From Acetobacter orleanensis (GTDB taxonomy: Bacteria > Pseudomonadota > Alphaproteobacteria > Acetobacterales > Acetobacteraceae), in NCBI RefSeq assembly GCF_001581005.1, contig NZ_LHZV01000061.1, positions 1 to 64,000 on the forward strand: a stretch of 64,000 bases of DNA. The letters run 5' to 3'. Both the position numbers and the translations under genes were made by a program. Shown in pieces: positions 1 to 8,884 of the stretch; the first letter of the stretch is position 1, and each line of letters opens with the position of its first letter. The notes under the pieces are model-generated. The model was given only the letters and a program-made list of their open reading frames with translations, was not told the origin of the DNA and did no database searches.

Positions 1-450
1 GTGGCGGGAGTAATTGAAGCCCCTGCGCTGGGGGAAGTGTACACGGCTCTGCGGGGTCAGGGCGCGTTTCTCAATGGTAAACGGATTCAGGCCTCCCCGG
101 TCACGGACCCGGCGAGTGCCATGATTGAAATGGGCTGGAGCAACCGGGTTCCCAAACCAATCTTCATGGAAAAAATTGATGCTATTATGGACCTCGGGGC
201 CATGCCGCGGTCTGGTGGCTCCGGCGCGTTGGCGCTGGCGGACGTCGCATGCGGGCGGCTGGACGGATATATCGAAATTGTCATTAATCTGTGGGATGTC
301 GCAGCCGCTCTGCCTCTTCTGGCGGAGGCAGGGGCCTGTGTCTCACCATTTCTGCGGGAGGGTGGGCTGACAGGCCCTGCGACAATTCTAGCGGCAAATC
401 CGCATATTGCGCGGGCATTGTCCTCTGCCGTAGGAATTTCTCTGGATTAA
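1..450 (+). CDS. Inositol monophosphatase family protein (3' part)
   Basis: C-terminal 149 residues of an inositol-monophosphatase-family enzyme (SuhB/IMPase-like Mg-dependent phosphomonoesterase). The reading frame is already open at base 1, so the true start lies outside the window and the first codon is not a start. Visible family marks are GAFLNGKRI near residue 21, the Gly/Ala-rich helix GSGALALADVACGRLDGY around 73-90, and WDVAAALPLLAEAGA from W98-D99, where the Asp is a metal ligand in this family. The N-terminal half with the DPxDGT metal site is not visible, so the substrate (inositol phosphate, histidinol phosphate or PAP) cannot be told. A second family member lies at 15459-16253. 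Confidence 0.85.
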   Translation: MAGVIEAPALGEVYTALRGQGAFLNGKRIQASPVTDPASAMIEMGWSNRVPKPIFMEKIDAIMDLGAMPRSGGSGALALADVACGRLDGYIEIVINLWDVAAALPLLAEAGACVSPFLREGGLTGPATILAANPHIARALSSAVGISLD

Positions 451-543
451 AAGCGGTGAGCTCTGGCCTTCGGGCCATTCTGCCGCCACAAAAGAGACTT
501 AAGACTTGGCCAGTAATTGAGGCCCATATTGGAGACTACCAGA

Positions 544-1401
544 ATGCGGTCAGTTTACCGTTTTTCCTCCTTTTCTCTTGCTCTGGGGATGGCAACCGCT
601 GTGATTTGCGCGCCTGTGCGGGCTCATGCGGCGGATAGCGGGCAGACGCTCGTGGATAAGGCTGCGCTGACGGTGCAGGATATTTTTGTGGGTGCGACGC
701 CACAGAGCAACGTCGCCATCAATCTCGGCAAATCCCGCGCTGTTATGGTCTGTCCTTCCATTTTCCGCATGTCCATTGCGTTCGGCGGAGCTGGAGGCGG
801 GTGCCTGCTGCTGGCGCGTGATGCACGTGGTTCATGGTCTGACCCGGCTTTCTACACGCTCAGCACGGCCTCCTTCGGCATTCAGATAGGCGTACAGAAC
901 TCGCAGGCCATGTTTTTTGTCATGACAGATCGCGGTTTGCAGGCGTTACTGGACAGCCAGTTTCAGTTTGGTGCCAATGCGGGGGTCTCGTTCGCGACCC
1001 TGAGCAGCAATGTTGAACGCGGCAATGCCGGCGCAAGCAACACCGATATTCTTGTGGCGCAGAAATCGCAGGGGCTTTTTGCTGGCGCGGCTCTAGGCGG
1101 CACAAAACTGACGGTTAACAGCGATGCCAACCGGGCTTACTATCACCAAAGCGTCGGGCCGGAAGATATTGTGGTGTCCATGCGGGTAAACAACCCCGGA
1201 GCGGACCCGCTGCGGAGTGTGCTCACCCGGTACGGAAAAATGGCCCCGGCAACGGCTGCGTCATCCGCAAAAACCGGTGCGGCGCAGCGTGGTGCGGCAA
1301 CCGGTGCTGATACGATCGGGAGTGACGCTGTGACAACGCCGGGCTCTGGCAGCATGGGCAGCGTCAAACATGAAACTCTTGCCCCGATAAAATCCCGATA
1401 A
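544..1401 (+). CDS. Exported SYLF (Ysc84-type) lipid-binding domain protein
   Basis: About 285 residues. The start is set at ATG 544, which has GGAG nine bases upstream; an in-frame TTG 27 bases earlier has no ribosome site. An N-terminal signal peptide ends near the Ala-rich APVRAHA segment. The rest fits the SYLF/Ysc84 domain: a conserved LVDKA start, a glycine-rich FGGAGGGCLLLARD stretch, FGIQIGVQNSQAMFFVMTDRGL, and the end DILVAQKSQGLFAGAALGG. SYLF proteins bind phosphoinositides in eukaryotes; bacterial members are exported proteins of unclear role. The last 60 residues are Ala/Thr/Gly-rich and look disordered. It is convergent with mltG, 51 bases away. Confidence 0.85.
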   Translation: MRSVYRFSSFSLALGMATAVICAPVRAHAADSGQTLVDKAALTVQDIFVGATPQSNVAINLGKSRAVMVCPSIFRMSIAFGGAGGGCLLLARDARGSWSDPAFYTLSTASFGIQIGVQNSQAMFFVMTDRGLQALLDSQFQFGANAGVSFATLSSNVERGNAGASNTDILVAQKSQGLFAGAALGGTKLTVNSDANRAYYHQSVGPEDIVVSMRVNNPGADPLRSVLTRYGKMAPATAASSAKTGAAQRGAATGADTIGSDAVTTPGSGSMGSVKHETLAPIKSR

Positions 1402-1452
1402 AATCCGGTTGGGGCAGAAGGTCCCTGCTGGCTTTCTTACGGCTCCATGCCC

Positions 1453-2448
1453 TTAATGCTGCGGCGTTTGGGCATGTTCGGCCTGTTTTTTCTGCCGAAA
1501 AACCTGCACATTTTTATTATGCTCTGTCAGGCTGGTCGCAAAGCTATGACCGCCCTGCCCGTTTGCAACAAAATACAGCATAGGCCCGTCTGCGGGGTGC
1601 GCCACAGCCTCCAGAGAGGATAGACCCGGAGAGCAAATCGGCCCCGGCGGCAGCCCTGTTACCATATAAGTATTATAAGGGCTGCTGACCTGAAGATCCG
1701 TATGGGTCAGGCTTCTACCCAGAGGCGGCGCGCCATTGGTCAGAGCGTAAATGACCGTTGGGTCCGTTTGCAGTTTCATGCCCTGTTGTAGCCGATTGAT
1801 AAAAACACGCGCGACAAGCGGACGCTCGGCGGGAAGAGCGGTTTCCTTTTCCACCAGAGAGGCCAGAGTCACAAATGTCTGCTCATCAGGAATTTCCGAT
1901 ATAGGTGCGCGTTTATTCCAGACAGTCAGGACTGCTTTCGTCATGGCTGTCTGCGTTCGGTCCAGCAAAGCTTTTCGGTCGGTATTACGTAGGTAGCCGT
2001 AAGTTTCTGGCATGACGGAGCCTTCGGGAGGCAAAGGTGCATCGCCTTCCAGAAAGGGTGCCGACTGGAGCAGCGCTTGAATCTGATGCGCCGTCAGGCC
2101 TTCCGGAATCGTCAGCTTATGCAGCACTGGGCGACCATGCCGCACAATATGCAGGGCATCTTGCATTGAAACAAACGCAGGAAAATGTAGTTCCGCGGCG
2201 TGAAGCTGTCCGTCTTTACGGGTTAGCAACACTGCGGCCAGACAGAGTTTTTCTGTCCAGAACCCGGAATGCAGAACTCCGGCCTGCTGCAATGTACGGA
2301 TCGTGCTGAGATAGTCGCCATGAGGAATGACAACATCAGTCTGGGTTACTAATGGCCCCGGATTTTTAAAATCGAGCCAAGCCTTAAGGACCGTGCCTCC
2401 TGCCCCCAGAAGGAGCAGAAGGAACAGGACCGATAATAACCTGCGCAT
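1453..2448 (-). CDS. mltG: Endolytic murein transglycosylase MltG
   Basis: 331 residues, the usual length for MltG (YceG family). It cuts nascent glycan strands at the inner membrane and helps end peptidoglycan polymerisation. One N-terminal membrane helix (about residues 3-22) is followed by a LysM-like region and the catalytic domain. The catalytic Glu is E200 in LASLVEKET; PEGSVMPETY (141-150) and LQTDPTVIYAL (226-236) are family signatures. AAAGGA precedes the ATG, which lies 11 bases after fabF. In many proteobacteria mltG follows the fab cluster, as here, so it is probably the last gene of a fabD-fabG-acpP-fabF-mltG operon. Confidence 0.95.
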   Translation of the reverse strand: MRRLLSVLFLLLLLGAGGTVLKAWLDFKNPGPLVTQTDVVIPHGDYLSTIRTLQQAGVLHSGFWTEKLCLAAVLLTRKDGQLHAAELHFPAFVSMQDALHIVRHGRPVLHKLTIPEGLTAHQIQALLQSAPFLEGDAPLPPEGSVMPETYGYLRNTDRKALLDRTQTAMTKAVLTVWNKRAPISEIPDEQTFVTLASLVEKETALPAERPLVARVFINRLQQGMKLQTDPTVIYALTNGAPPLGRSLTHTDLQVSSPYNTYMVTGLPPGPICSPGLSSLEAVAHPADGPMLYFVANGQGGHSFATSLTEHNKNVQVFRQKKQAEHAQTPQH

Positions 2449-2459
2449 ATCGTCCTTTA

Positions 2460-3785
2460 TCAGACGCCGCGCACAACCAGACTGGCATTTGTGCCGCCAA
2501 AGCCGAAGCTGTTGGACAGAGCAACATTAATCTGCCTCTGCTGCGCTGTATGCGCGACCCGGTCAATCACGCTCTCGCGTGATGGGTTATCAAGGTTAAG
2601 CGTGGGAGGCGCCACGTTGTCACGGATAGCAAGCATGCAGAAAATGGCTTCAATCGCCCCAGCCGCACCAAGCAGATGCCCGGTGGAAGACTTGGTGGAG
2701 GACATGGCCAGATTACGGGCATCATCGCCAAACAGACGCTCGACAGCTTCAAGCTCAAGGTCATCCGCCATTGTGGAGGTGCCATGAGCGTTGACGTAGC
2801 CAATATCTGCGGGCGTGACCCCGGCACTTTTCAGAGCCGAGCGCATGGCGCGGAAAGCCCCGTAGTGCCCTTCTGCCGGTGCCGTAATGTGATAGGCATC
2901 ACCCGACATGCCGTAGCCTACGATTTCCGCGTAGATTTTGGCACCCCGCGCTTTAGCGTGTTCGTACTCTTCCAGCACAACCACACCAGCGCCTTCACCC
3001 ATTACAAAACCGTCGCGGTCTTTATCCCACGGGCGGGAGGCTTTCTGTGGTGTTTCATTGAACCCCGTTGAAAGCGCTCTGGCTGAGCAGAATCCGGCAA
3101 TCCCCAGAGGGCAGACGGTTGCTTCCGCCCCACCTGCGACCATCACGTCCGCATCGCCAAACATGATGAGCCGCGCGGCATCACCAATAGCATGCACACC
3201 GGTTGCGCAGGCTGTCACCACAGAGTGGTTTGGCCCCTGAAACCCGTATTTGATGGACACATGCCCGGAGACAAGGTTGATGAGAGCCGATGGAATAAAG
3301 AAGGGAGAAAGACGCTTGGCGCGCCCCTCATGCACCGTGATGGAGGCATCATAGATGGTCTGTAGACCACCAATGCCTGAGCCAATCATCACACCTGTGG
3401 CGCATTTATCTTCTTCAGTCTGAGGTTTCCAGCCGGAATCCTCCACAGCTTCTGTCGCTGCGACCAGTCCCATATGAATGAAACGGTCCATCTTGCGCTG
3501 GTCTTTGACCGACACCCAGTCAGAAAGCGTCAGCTTTCCTTCTGAAGTTGGTCCTTCCGGCACCTGTCCGGCAACCTGCGCAGGCAGATCGCTAGGGTCA
3601 AAATGCGTGATTCGACCAATCCCGCTTTCCCCTGCGATCAGACGTGACCATACGTTTTCGACACCGAGGCCCAGAGGCCCCACCATGCCCATGCCAGTGA
3701 CGACAACGCGTCTCCGGCCCGAATTTGCTCCGGCCGACTGCAACAAACCAGCCCGCTCCCCGCTTGAATCTGTATGGCCCCTCAA
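2460..3785 (-). CDS. fabF: 3-oxoacyl-ACP synthase II (KAS II)
   Basis: Elongating beta-ketoacyl-ACP synthase of type II fatty acid synthesis. The Cys-His-His triad is present: C193 in VTACATGVHA, H334 in NAHGTST and H370 in KSSTGHLLGAAG. The frame opens at a TTG at 3785, giving about 24 residues before the RRRVVVTGMGMV strand where the family normally begins. No ATG lies in that stretch, so the start is probably this TTG or one of the TTG codons near 3750, and the exact N-terminus is uncertain. The gene sits 46 bases after acpP and 11 bases before mltG. Confidence 0.95.
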   Translation of the reverse strand: MRGHTDSSGERAGLLQSAGANSGRRRVVVTGMGMVGPLGLGVENVWSRLIAGESGIGRITHFDPSDLPAQVAGQVPEGPTSEGKLTLSDWVSVKDQRKMDRFIHMGLVAATEAVEDSGWKPQTEEDKCATGVMIGSGIGGLQTIYDASITVHEGRAKRLSPFFIPSALINLVSGHVSIKYGFQGPNHSVVTACATGVHAIGDAARLIMFGDADVMVAGGAEATVCPLGIAGFCSARALSTGFNETPQKASRPWDKDRDGFVMGEGAGVVVLEEYEHAKARGAKIYAEIVGYGMSGDAYHITAPAEGHYGAFRAMRSALKSAGVTPADIGYVNAHGTSTMADDLELEAVERLFGDDARNLAMSSTKSSTGHLLGAAGAIEAIFCMLAIRDNVAPPTLNLDNPSRESVIDRVAHTAQQRQINVALSNSFGFGGTNASLVVRGV

Positions 3786-3831
3786 GGAATGAGGGACCTT
3801 CCGTTAGTCTGCAAAAAAAAAGCGGCCTAAA

Positions 3832-4071
3832 TCAGGCGGCTTTCTGCTTTTCGATGTAGTCAATCGCGTCTTTAACCGTGGCGATCTTTTCAGCAGCGTC
3901 TTCCGGAATCTCGACATTGAAAGCTTCTTCAAAAGCCATCACGAGTTCAACGGTATCAAGGCTGTCTGCGCCCAGATCGTCGATGAAGGACGCTTCCGGC
4001 GTGACCTTGCTTTCTTCGACGCCGAGATGCTCGACCACAATTTTCTTAACCTTGTCAGCGATTTCGCTCAT
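3832..4071 (-). CDS. acpP: Acyl carrier protein
   Basis: 79 residues, acidic and helical. [19 protein letters not shown] carries Ser37, the site of 4'-phosphopantetheine attachment. It carries growing acyl chains for FabD, FabG and FabF encoded beside it, and for lipid A and lipoate synthesis. It is separated from fabG by 271 bases holding a large inverted repeat (4139-4189), so it may have its own promoter, as acpP often does to reach high expression. Confidence 0.97.
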   Translation of the reverse strand: MSEIADKVKKIVVEHLGVEESKVTPEASFIDDLGADSLDTVELVMAFEEAFNVEIPEDAAEKIATVKDAIDYIEKQKAA

Positions 4072-4138
4072 CTGTCTCTGCTTCCTATGGGCCCTGTCAA
4101 TTGGGCAAGTTATCTAGGCGCTTAAGTCTGCCAGTTTG

Positions 4139-4189
4139 CCTGTTGTTGTGTGGGTGAGCGGGTTGCTCATTCTTCCCTCACACAACAGG
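4139..4189. repeat. Inverted repeat in the acpP leader
   Basis: Arms CCTGTTGT (4139-4146) and ACAACAGG (4182-4189) match perfectly over 8 bases, and inner GTGAG/CTCAC segments can extend the stem with asymmetric bulges. It lies about 70 bases upstream of the acpP start on the transcribed (minus) strand and has no following T-run, so it does not look like a simple terminator. It may be an mRNA structure in the leader, or part of the fabG-acpP gap. Confidence 0.5.
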
Positions 4190-4342
4190 GTTGCGGGCGC
4201 TTAGCACGTTTTTCCGGCTCACGCCAACATGAACCGGTCTACTGTGTTCCGGACACCTGCATCCAGACCATTTACGGAGCCTGTCTGCCACATCCAAAAA
4301 CAATTTGCACGATCTGTTGAAGCAATAGCCTCCGCAGCGTGT

Positions 4343-5086
4343 TTATACCATAGCCATGCCGCCATTAACATGCAGCGTGGAGCCTGTAACCCACCCGGCC
4401 TCTTCGGAACACAGATAGAGCACGGCAGAGGCAACATCTTCCGGTTTGCCAAGGCGGCCCAGCGGAATGGCGCTGGTCAGCTTCTCTTTCTGAGCATCCG
4501 GCAGAACATCCGTCATGGGGGTAACAATAAAGCCCGGTGCCACGACATTGACGGTCACGCCACGGGAGCCCGCTTCCTGTGCGAGGGATTTGCTCATCCC
4601 CACCATGCCCGCTTTTGCAGCGGCGTAATTGGCCTGCCCGGCGTTGCCGGTTGTGCCAACCACAGAGGCGATATTCACAATGCGACCGGCCCGGCGGCGC
4701 AGCATGCCTTTCAGAACAGCACGGCACAGGCGAAAGGGGGAGGACAGATCCACATTCAGAACCTGATCCCAGTCCTGATCTTTCATGCGCAGGGCGAGCG
4801 TGTCCCGCGTGAGCCCAGCGTTATTGACCAGAATATCCAGAGGTGCACCTGCAACCTCTTCCGCCTTGCCAACCAGCGCGTCAGCCTCCGCCGGTTCGGA
4901 CAGGTTGGCCGTGACATAAAACGCCCGCTCACCACCCAGTTCCGCAACCTGCTCCTGCAGCACGGCTTCCCGCGTGCCGGACAGAACGACGGTAGCGCCC
5001 TGTGCGTGTAACGTCGCGGCAATCGCGCGGCCGATGCCGCCGGAGGCGCCCGTCACCAGAGCGATTTTTCCATCAAGCCTGAACAT
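4343..5086 (-). CDS. fabG: 3-oxoacyl-ACP reductase
   Basis: 247-residue short-chain dehydrogenase/reductase, the NADPH-dependent second step of the fatty-acid elongation cycle. Rossmann motif TGASGGIG at 12-19, NNAG at 88-91, and the catalytic set N111, S141, Y154 and K158 (YxxxK). The closing NVVAPGFIVTPMT and HVNGGMAMV are typical of FabG. It lies 19 bases after fabD in the same direction. The fab context separates it from other SDR enzymes. Confidence 0.96.
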   Translation of the reverse strand: MFRLDGKIALVTGASGGIGRAIAATLHAQGATVVLSGTREAVLQEQVAELGGERAFYVTANLSEPAEADALVGKAEEVAGAPLDILVNNAGLTRDTLALRMKDQDWDQVLNVDLSSPFRLCRAVLKGMLRRRAGRIVNIASVVGTTGNAGQANYAAAKAGMVGMSKSLAQEAGSRGVTVNVVAPGFIVTPMTDVLPDAQKEKLTSAIPLGRLGKPEDVASAVLYLCSEEAGWVTGSTLHVNGGMAMV

Positions 5087-5105
5087 AATCTTTTATTCCG
5101 TTGTT

Positions 5106-6050
5106 TTAAAAGGATTTCAGGAAGGTTTCTATGTCAGAGACCGTGCCGACAGAACTGGTGGCAACTTCCGGGTCAATACGGCGCACAAGGCCTGAGAGAA
5201 CTTTACCCGCGCCAATTTCCACGAATGTATCCACGCCCATGCCGGTCATGGCTTCCACGCTTTCGCGCCAGCGGACACGGCCTGTCACCTGCTTTGTCAA
5301 AGCCTGACGAATCGCATCCGGGTCAGTCACCTTATCGGCGGTCACATTGGCGATAACGGGCACGATGGGGGTGGCGATGTCCGCTTTTGCAAGGGCTTCG
5401 GCCATGACATCTTCTGCCGGACGCATCAGAGAGCAATGGAATGGAGCAGACACAGGCAGTTTGACGGCCCGCTTGATTTTCATGTCCTTGGCGAGCGCAA
5501 TGGCGTTGTCGATAGCGGCCATGGTGCCGGAAATAACAATCTGCCCGCCGCCATTATCATTCGCGATTTCCAGAACGCCGTCCTGCGCGGCGTTTTCACA
5601 GATTTCCTGCGCCTGAGCGAGTGTCGCGCCAATAAGAGCGGCCATTCCGCCCTCACCTGCCGGCACGGCTTTCTGCATGGCCAGCCCGCGGGTGCGGAGC
5701 AAACGTGCGGCATCCGCAACGCCAAACGCCCGGCCAGCCGCCAGTGCGGCATATTCCCCAAGAGAGTGCCCGGCCAGCAGGGTTGCTTTTCCGGCCAGAT
5801 CCAATCCGCCCTGCTCTTCCAGAACACGCAGCACCGCCATGGAAACAGCCATCAAAGCGGGTTGCGTATTGTCCGTGCTGGTCAGAGCCTCCATCGGCCC
5901 TTCAAAAATGGTCTTGGAGAGCTTTTCGCCCAGTGCGTCATCCACTTCTTCAAACACAGCGCGTGCTGAAGGAAAGGCAGCGGCAAGGTCAGCCCCCATA
6001 CCGACGGACTGGCTACCCTGCCCCGGAAAAATAAAAGCGTAAACAGCCAT
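5106..6050 (-). CDS. fabD: Malonyl-CoA:ACP transacylase
   Basis: 314 residues. Loads malonyl groups onto ACP to start each elongation. The nucleophile is S96 in GHSLG, with R121 and H205 completing the site and GQGSQ at 10-14. Length and motifs match FabD of other proteobacteria. A short AGG lies four bases before the ATG. It begins the fab gene run after a 111-base gap downstream of the ydcF-like gene. A near-palindrome at 6079-6091 (AGCCTG-A-CAGGCT) lies in that gap. Confidence 0.96.
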   Translation of the reverse strand: MAVYAFIFPGQGSQSVGMGADLAAAFPSARAVFEEVDDALGEKLSKTIFEGPMEALTSTDNTQPALMAVSMAVLRVLEEQGGLDLAGKATLLAGHSLGEYAALAAGRAFGVADAARLLRTRGLAMQKAVPAGEGGMAALIGATLAQAQEICENAAQDGVLEIANDNGGGQIVISGTMAAIDNAIALAKDMKIKRAVKLPVSAPFHCSLMRPAEDVMAEALAKADIATPIVPVIANVTADKVTDPDAIRQALTKQVTGRVRWRESVEAMTGMGVDTFVEIGAGKVLSGLVRRIDPEVATSSVGTVSDIETFLKSF

Positions 6051-6161
6051 AATACCTACTGTTTCAAGAGGTTCTTCAAGCCTGACAGGCTGAAATCAGA
6101 TCAAACGCAGTTCATGGAGTGCTGTTTGAAAGGAGAAAGTGAAAAGATACGCTGCCCGTGC

Positions 6162-6713
6162 TCAGCGCACAATACGCCAGCGAATGACCAGCAGGGCATC
6201 CCATACGCTGGCAACAATTTCATGCCCCACTCGCAGGCCTGTTCGCAGTCGGTTTTCACGGCCCGTAACAGGAAATGGAAAGGGCACGGCGTGTACATGC
6301 CACCCAGCAAGGTGCATGAGAAGCAGGCAGCGCGGGAGATGGTAGCGGCTGGTTGCCAGTGCGACCCGACGGTCGCCCAACCCCTGCTGCTCAAGAATTT
6401 TTGTGCAGTTTACCACGGAATCAAACGTATCCGTTGCGGCGTGGTCGGCAAGGATGGTCTCGGCGGGAACACCGTTATCCAGCAGTAACCCGCGCATCAC
6501 GGCGGCTTCTGTCACCCCCTTACGCGGCACGCCGCCCGTTACGAGATAAAGCGGCTGGGCCTGATTTGCACCAAATCTTAAGGCGGCTTGCACCCGATGC
6601 TGCAAAGCGGGAGAGGGCGCACCATCAGCCCGAAGTGCTGCGCCAAAAATGATGATCGGTATGGCGTCCAGCCCAGCCCAACCACTTGCGGGCGTGTCAG
6701 GCCGCAGCGTCAT
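6162..6713 (-). CDS. YdcF/ElyC-like DUF218 protein
   Basis: 183 residues covering one DUF218 (YdcF/SanA/ElyC) domain. Markers are IIIFGAALRADGAPSP (20-35), LVTGG (57-61), DTFDSVVN (95-102, equivalent to the usual ExxxTxxN segment) and ATSRYHLPRC (120-129). Members are linked to envelope integrity or bind nucleotides; the reaction is not established. No clear membrane helix or signal peptide is seen, unlike SanA/ElyC. Its start overlaps the methyltransferase stop by four bases, so the two are translationally coupled. Confidence 0.8.
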   Translation of the reverse strand: MTLRPDTPASGWAGLDAIPIIIFGAALRADGAPSPALQHRVQAALRFGANQAQPLYLVTGGVPRKGVTEAAVMRGLLLDNGVPAETILADHAATDTFDSVVNCTKILEQQGLGDRRVALATSRYHLPRCLLLMHLAGWHVHAVPFPFPVTGRENRLRTGLRVGHEIVASVWDALLVIRWRIVR

Positions 6714-7969
6714 GCCGGGGGCTGGAGCAGGACGCGGTTCAGGCGTTCCAGCGTGTAAAAGGTTTCCTGCCAGACCGCATGGAATTTATTTTCCGGTACG
6801 CCGCGTGTCGCGAGGATTGCGGCCAGTTCGCCCACTGTGCGCTCACCGTCGATAAGCGGCAGAAGCCCCCTCGCCTGCGGGGGCAACGGAACCGGCACAA
6901 CTAGCGTTCCGAAAGCAAAAGGCAGCGTATGGTCAGGCCGCATCTGCTTGGCGAGTTCAATGCCGGGAATTTCCCGCATGACAGGCACGGCATCAAAAGA
7001 GCAGGCATCCGCAGGCGTAACGCTGGTCCCTTTGCGGACGACATAGGCCACATGGGTTGCCATATTGCCCGCCAGAGACTCTGCAATCGTGGCTTGTTCC
7101 CGTGCGGGAAGCTGGGTGATGCGTGCCCGTAACTTTGGGTCGGGCAGGAAAAGTGCGGGATCATACCGTGCTGGTTCCATCAGGCACGTGCTTTCCAGCC
7201 CTGCCCTATCCAGCAAGTCCAGAAACGCCCCAACAGTATAAGCACGGTCTCTGGGGTTGAGGAGCAGATCATACAAACCGGCGTCTCCACCGCTCAGATG
7301 GTCCCCAAAATTGCCGTTTTGCCGCAGCCATGCCGTAGCAGGCAGATGGCGCATGACACGTTTGGCGATGTCCAGACGGGTCGCCGGTTTTTCATCAAAT
7401 GGGGCGAGCTGTTCCAGCGCGTCCTGCATCATATAGACGCCGGTGCGACCATAAGGCGCATAGACCATCACCCCCATGCCCCCGCCCGGTGCGAGGGCTG
7501 CCACCAGCCCGGCCAGTGCTGCATCGGGGTCGGGCAGATGGTGCAGAACACCACAGCAATCAATGTAATCAAACAGGCCGAGGTCAAGTGCTCCCAGATC
7601 AGTCAGGGAGCCTTCTACGAAGCGTATAGTCGTCAGGCCGCGCATGGTGGCGCGAGCCTGCGCGATGGAGAGAGCGTGGCGGGAACGGTCAACGCAGACA
7701 ACTTCCCCCGGTCGGCCTGCGCGTGCCATCTGTGTGGCAAGCATGATTGCGCCGTCGCCTGTGCCGCATCCAGCAATCAAGGCGCGAAGCGGCTGGCTGC
7801 GTGGACGCTTTGCGCCGAACACCCAGTAGTCAATTTCGCGCAGATGGCTGGGGCTGCCAATCAGCAGCCGTCGTGCTTCATCCTGCGGGTTTCGCTCCGG
7901 GTAGGGATACGCTTCATACTGCGCAGCCAGTTCAGTATCCCGCGTATCGCTGCTGGTATGTTCTGTCAC
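6710..7969 (-). CDS. Class I SAM-dependent methyltransferase with extra C-terminal domain
   Basis: About 419 residues from the GTG at 7969, which has AAAGGAG nine bases upstream; a longer frame to 8014 would overlap the previous gene and is less likely. QYEAYPYPERNP (17-28) precedes the SAM fold. Motif I is GCGTGDG (67-73), and the motif-IV-like segment is DYIDCCGVLHHL (134-145). After the roughly 230-residue methyltransferase core comes a linker and a C-terminal segment (last about 80 residues, LPLIDGERTVGELAAIL onward) resembling small winged-helix or PqqD-like modules. Substrate unknown. It is coupled to the ydcF-like gene and follows the betaine-binding-like gene by 14 bases. Confidence 0.8.
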   Translation of the reverse strand: MTEHTSSDTRDTELAAQYEAYPYPERNPQDEARRLLIGSPSHLREIDYWVFGAKRPRSQPLRALIAGCGTGDGAIMLATQMARAGRPGEVVCVDRSRHALSIAQARATMRGLTTIRFVEGSLTDLGALDLGLFDYIDCCGVLHHLPDPDAALAGLVAALAPGGGMGVMVYAPYGRTGVYMMQDALEQLAPFDEKPATRLDIAKRVMRHLPATAWLRQNGNFGDHLSGGDAGLYDLLLNPRDRAYTVGAFLDLLDRAGLESTCLMEPARYDPALFLPDPKLRARITQLPAREQATIAESLAGNMATHVAYVVRKGTSVTPADACSFDAVPVMREIPGIELAKQMRPDHTLPFAFGTLVVPVPLPPQARGLLPLIDGERTVGELAAILATRGVPENKFHAVWQETFYTLERLNRVLLQPPA

Positions 7970-7983
7970 GCGCAAGCACTCCT

Positions 7984-8733
7984 TTAGCGCGGCAGCAGCT
8001 TGCCGCGTTGCCATGATTCGGCAGCCTCATCCGCCGTCATCCCTTCCGTGCGCATGGCGAAATCCATGGCGCTGATGACCTTGGTGCTCAGCATCAGTTC
8101 ATCCAGTTCATCCTGAAGGTCCGGATCCATATCGTCTGTCAGGCCGGGGCGCATCAGCATGCTAGCTTCCTGCTCTTTGCCCATGCTCCCTTTGGGGTCA
8201 GACAAAATACGAAAGCCGCCCTGATGGAACAGGAAGCAGGGCTGAACAAGCGGCATGAGAACGCAGTCTCCGCTATTCAGCGCCGTCGTGAGTGAGGCTA
8301 AAGCCTCCTCATCAGGCAGAACTTTAAGAGTGAAGCCTGCGGCTGCAAGGCTATAATCAGCAAGCATCTGCTCAACATGCTTTTGCAGAGAGGTAGGTGT
8401 GATAATGGTGCGAGAAAGTTCCGGACCGGCCTGCACGACGTCACTCAATGAGACAACTGGCCCATCTTCGCGTGAAATACAGCAGCATGCGCTGGGCTGA
8501 AACAGTTTGCCGAGGGGTGTTACTCCCGGTGCCAGCAGGTCTGAATCATCGTCCGGCAGCCATGCTGAGACGTAGAGATCAATCTCGCCATTTTTGAGCA
8601 TTTCAGCGAGAGCGGATTTCGGGCCGATGACAATGTCCGGCTCGACATCATTCGCTTCCAGAACTCGGATGATAGCCGCCGCTGTCGCCTCATGAACTGT
8701 TGAGTCTGGGTGGGCGAGAGTTATCGTCGTCAT
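7984..8733 (-). CDS. Glycine-betaine-binding-like (OpuAC/ProX fold) protein without signal peptide
   Basis: 249 residues resembling the substrate-binding domain of glycine betaine/choline ABC transporters: TITLAHPDSTVHEATAAAIIRVLE at the start, then DLYVSAWLPDDDSDLL (52-67), the region that gives aromatic ligand-box residues in the family. It begins directly with the mature fold and has no signal peptide or lipobox. AAGGA lies seven bases before the ATG, so the N-terminus is probably right. No permease or ATPase gene is nearby. It may be a cytoplasmic sensor, carrier or orphan. It heads a probable operon with the methyltransferase and YdcF-like genes. Confidence 0.7.
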   Translation of the reverse strand: MTTITLAHPDSTVHEATAAAIIRVLEANDVEPDIVIGPKSALAEMLKNGEIDLYVSAWLPDDDSDLLAPGVTPLGKLFQPSACCCISREDGPVVSLSDVVQAGPELSRTIITPTSLQKHVEQMLADYSLAAAGFTLKVLPDEEALASLTTALNSGDCVLMPLVQPCFLFHQGGFRILSDPKGSMGKEQEASMLMRPGLTDDMDPDLQDELDELMLSTKVISAMDFAMRTEGMTADEAAESWQRGKLLPR

Positions 8734-8884
8734 ATCATCTTCCTTAAAGTCAGGACTGGAGGTCTTGCTGATGAGACCTTGCAGCAGGAGACGGCCGGAT
8801 GCGCAATCCCTGAAATCGTTTTACTGCTCTTCTGCGTATGCGCAGCATGTCGTTCAACAAGACGTCAAATAAACAGAAACGCCA

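Noticed and set aside
1-3. GTG at the window edge as a start codon
   Set aside because: The frame is open at the edge and the protein lacks the N-terminal half of its family, so the gene continues to the left.
1402-1452. Terminator between the SYLF gene and mltG
   Set aside because: Only a 4-base GCAG/CTGC pairing with a weak T stretch; not convincing.
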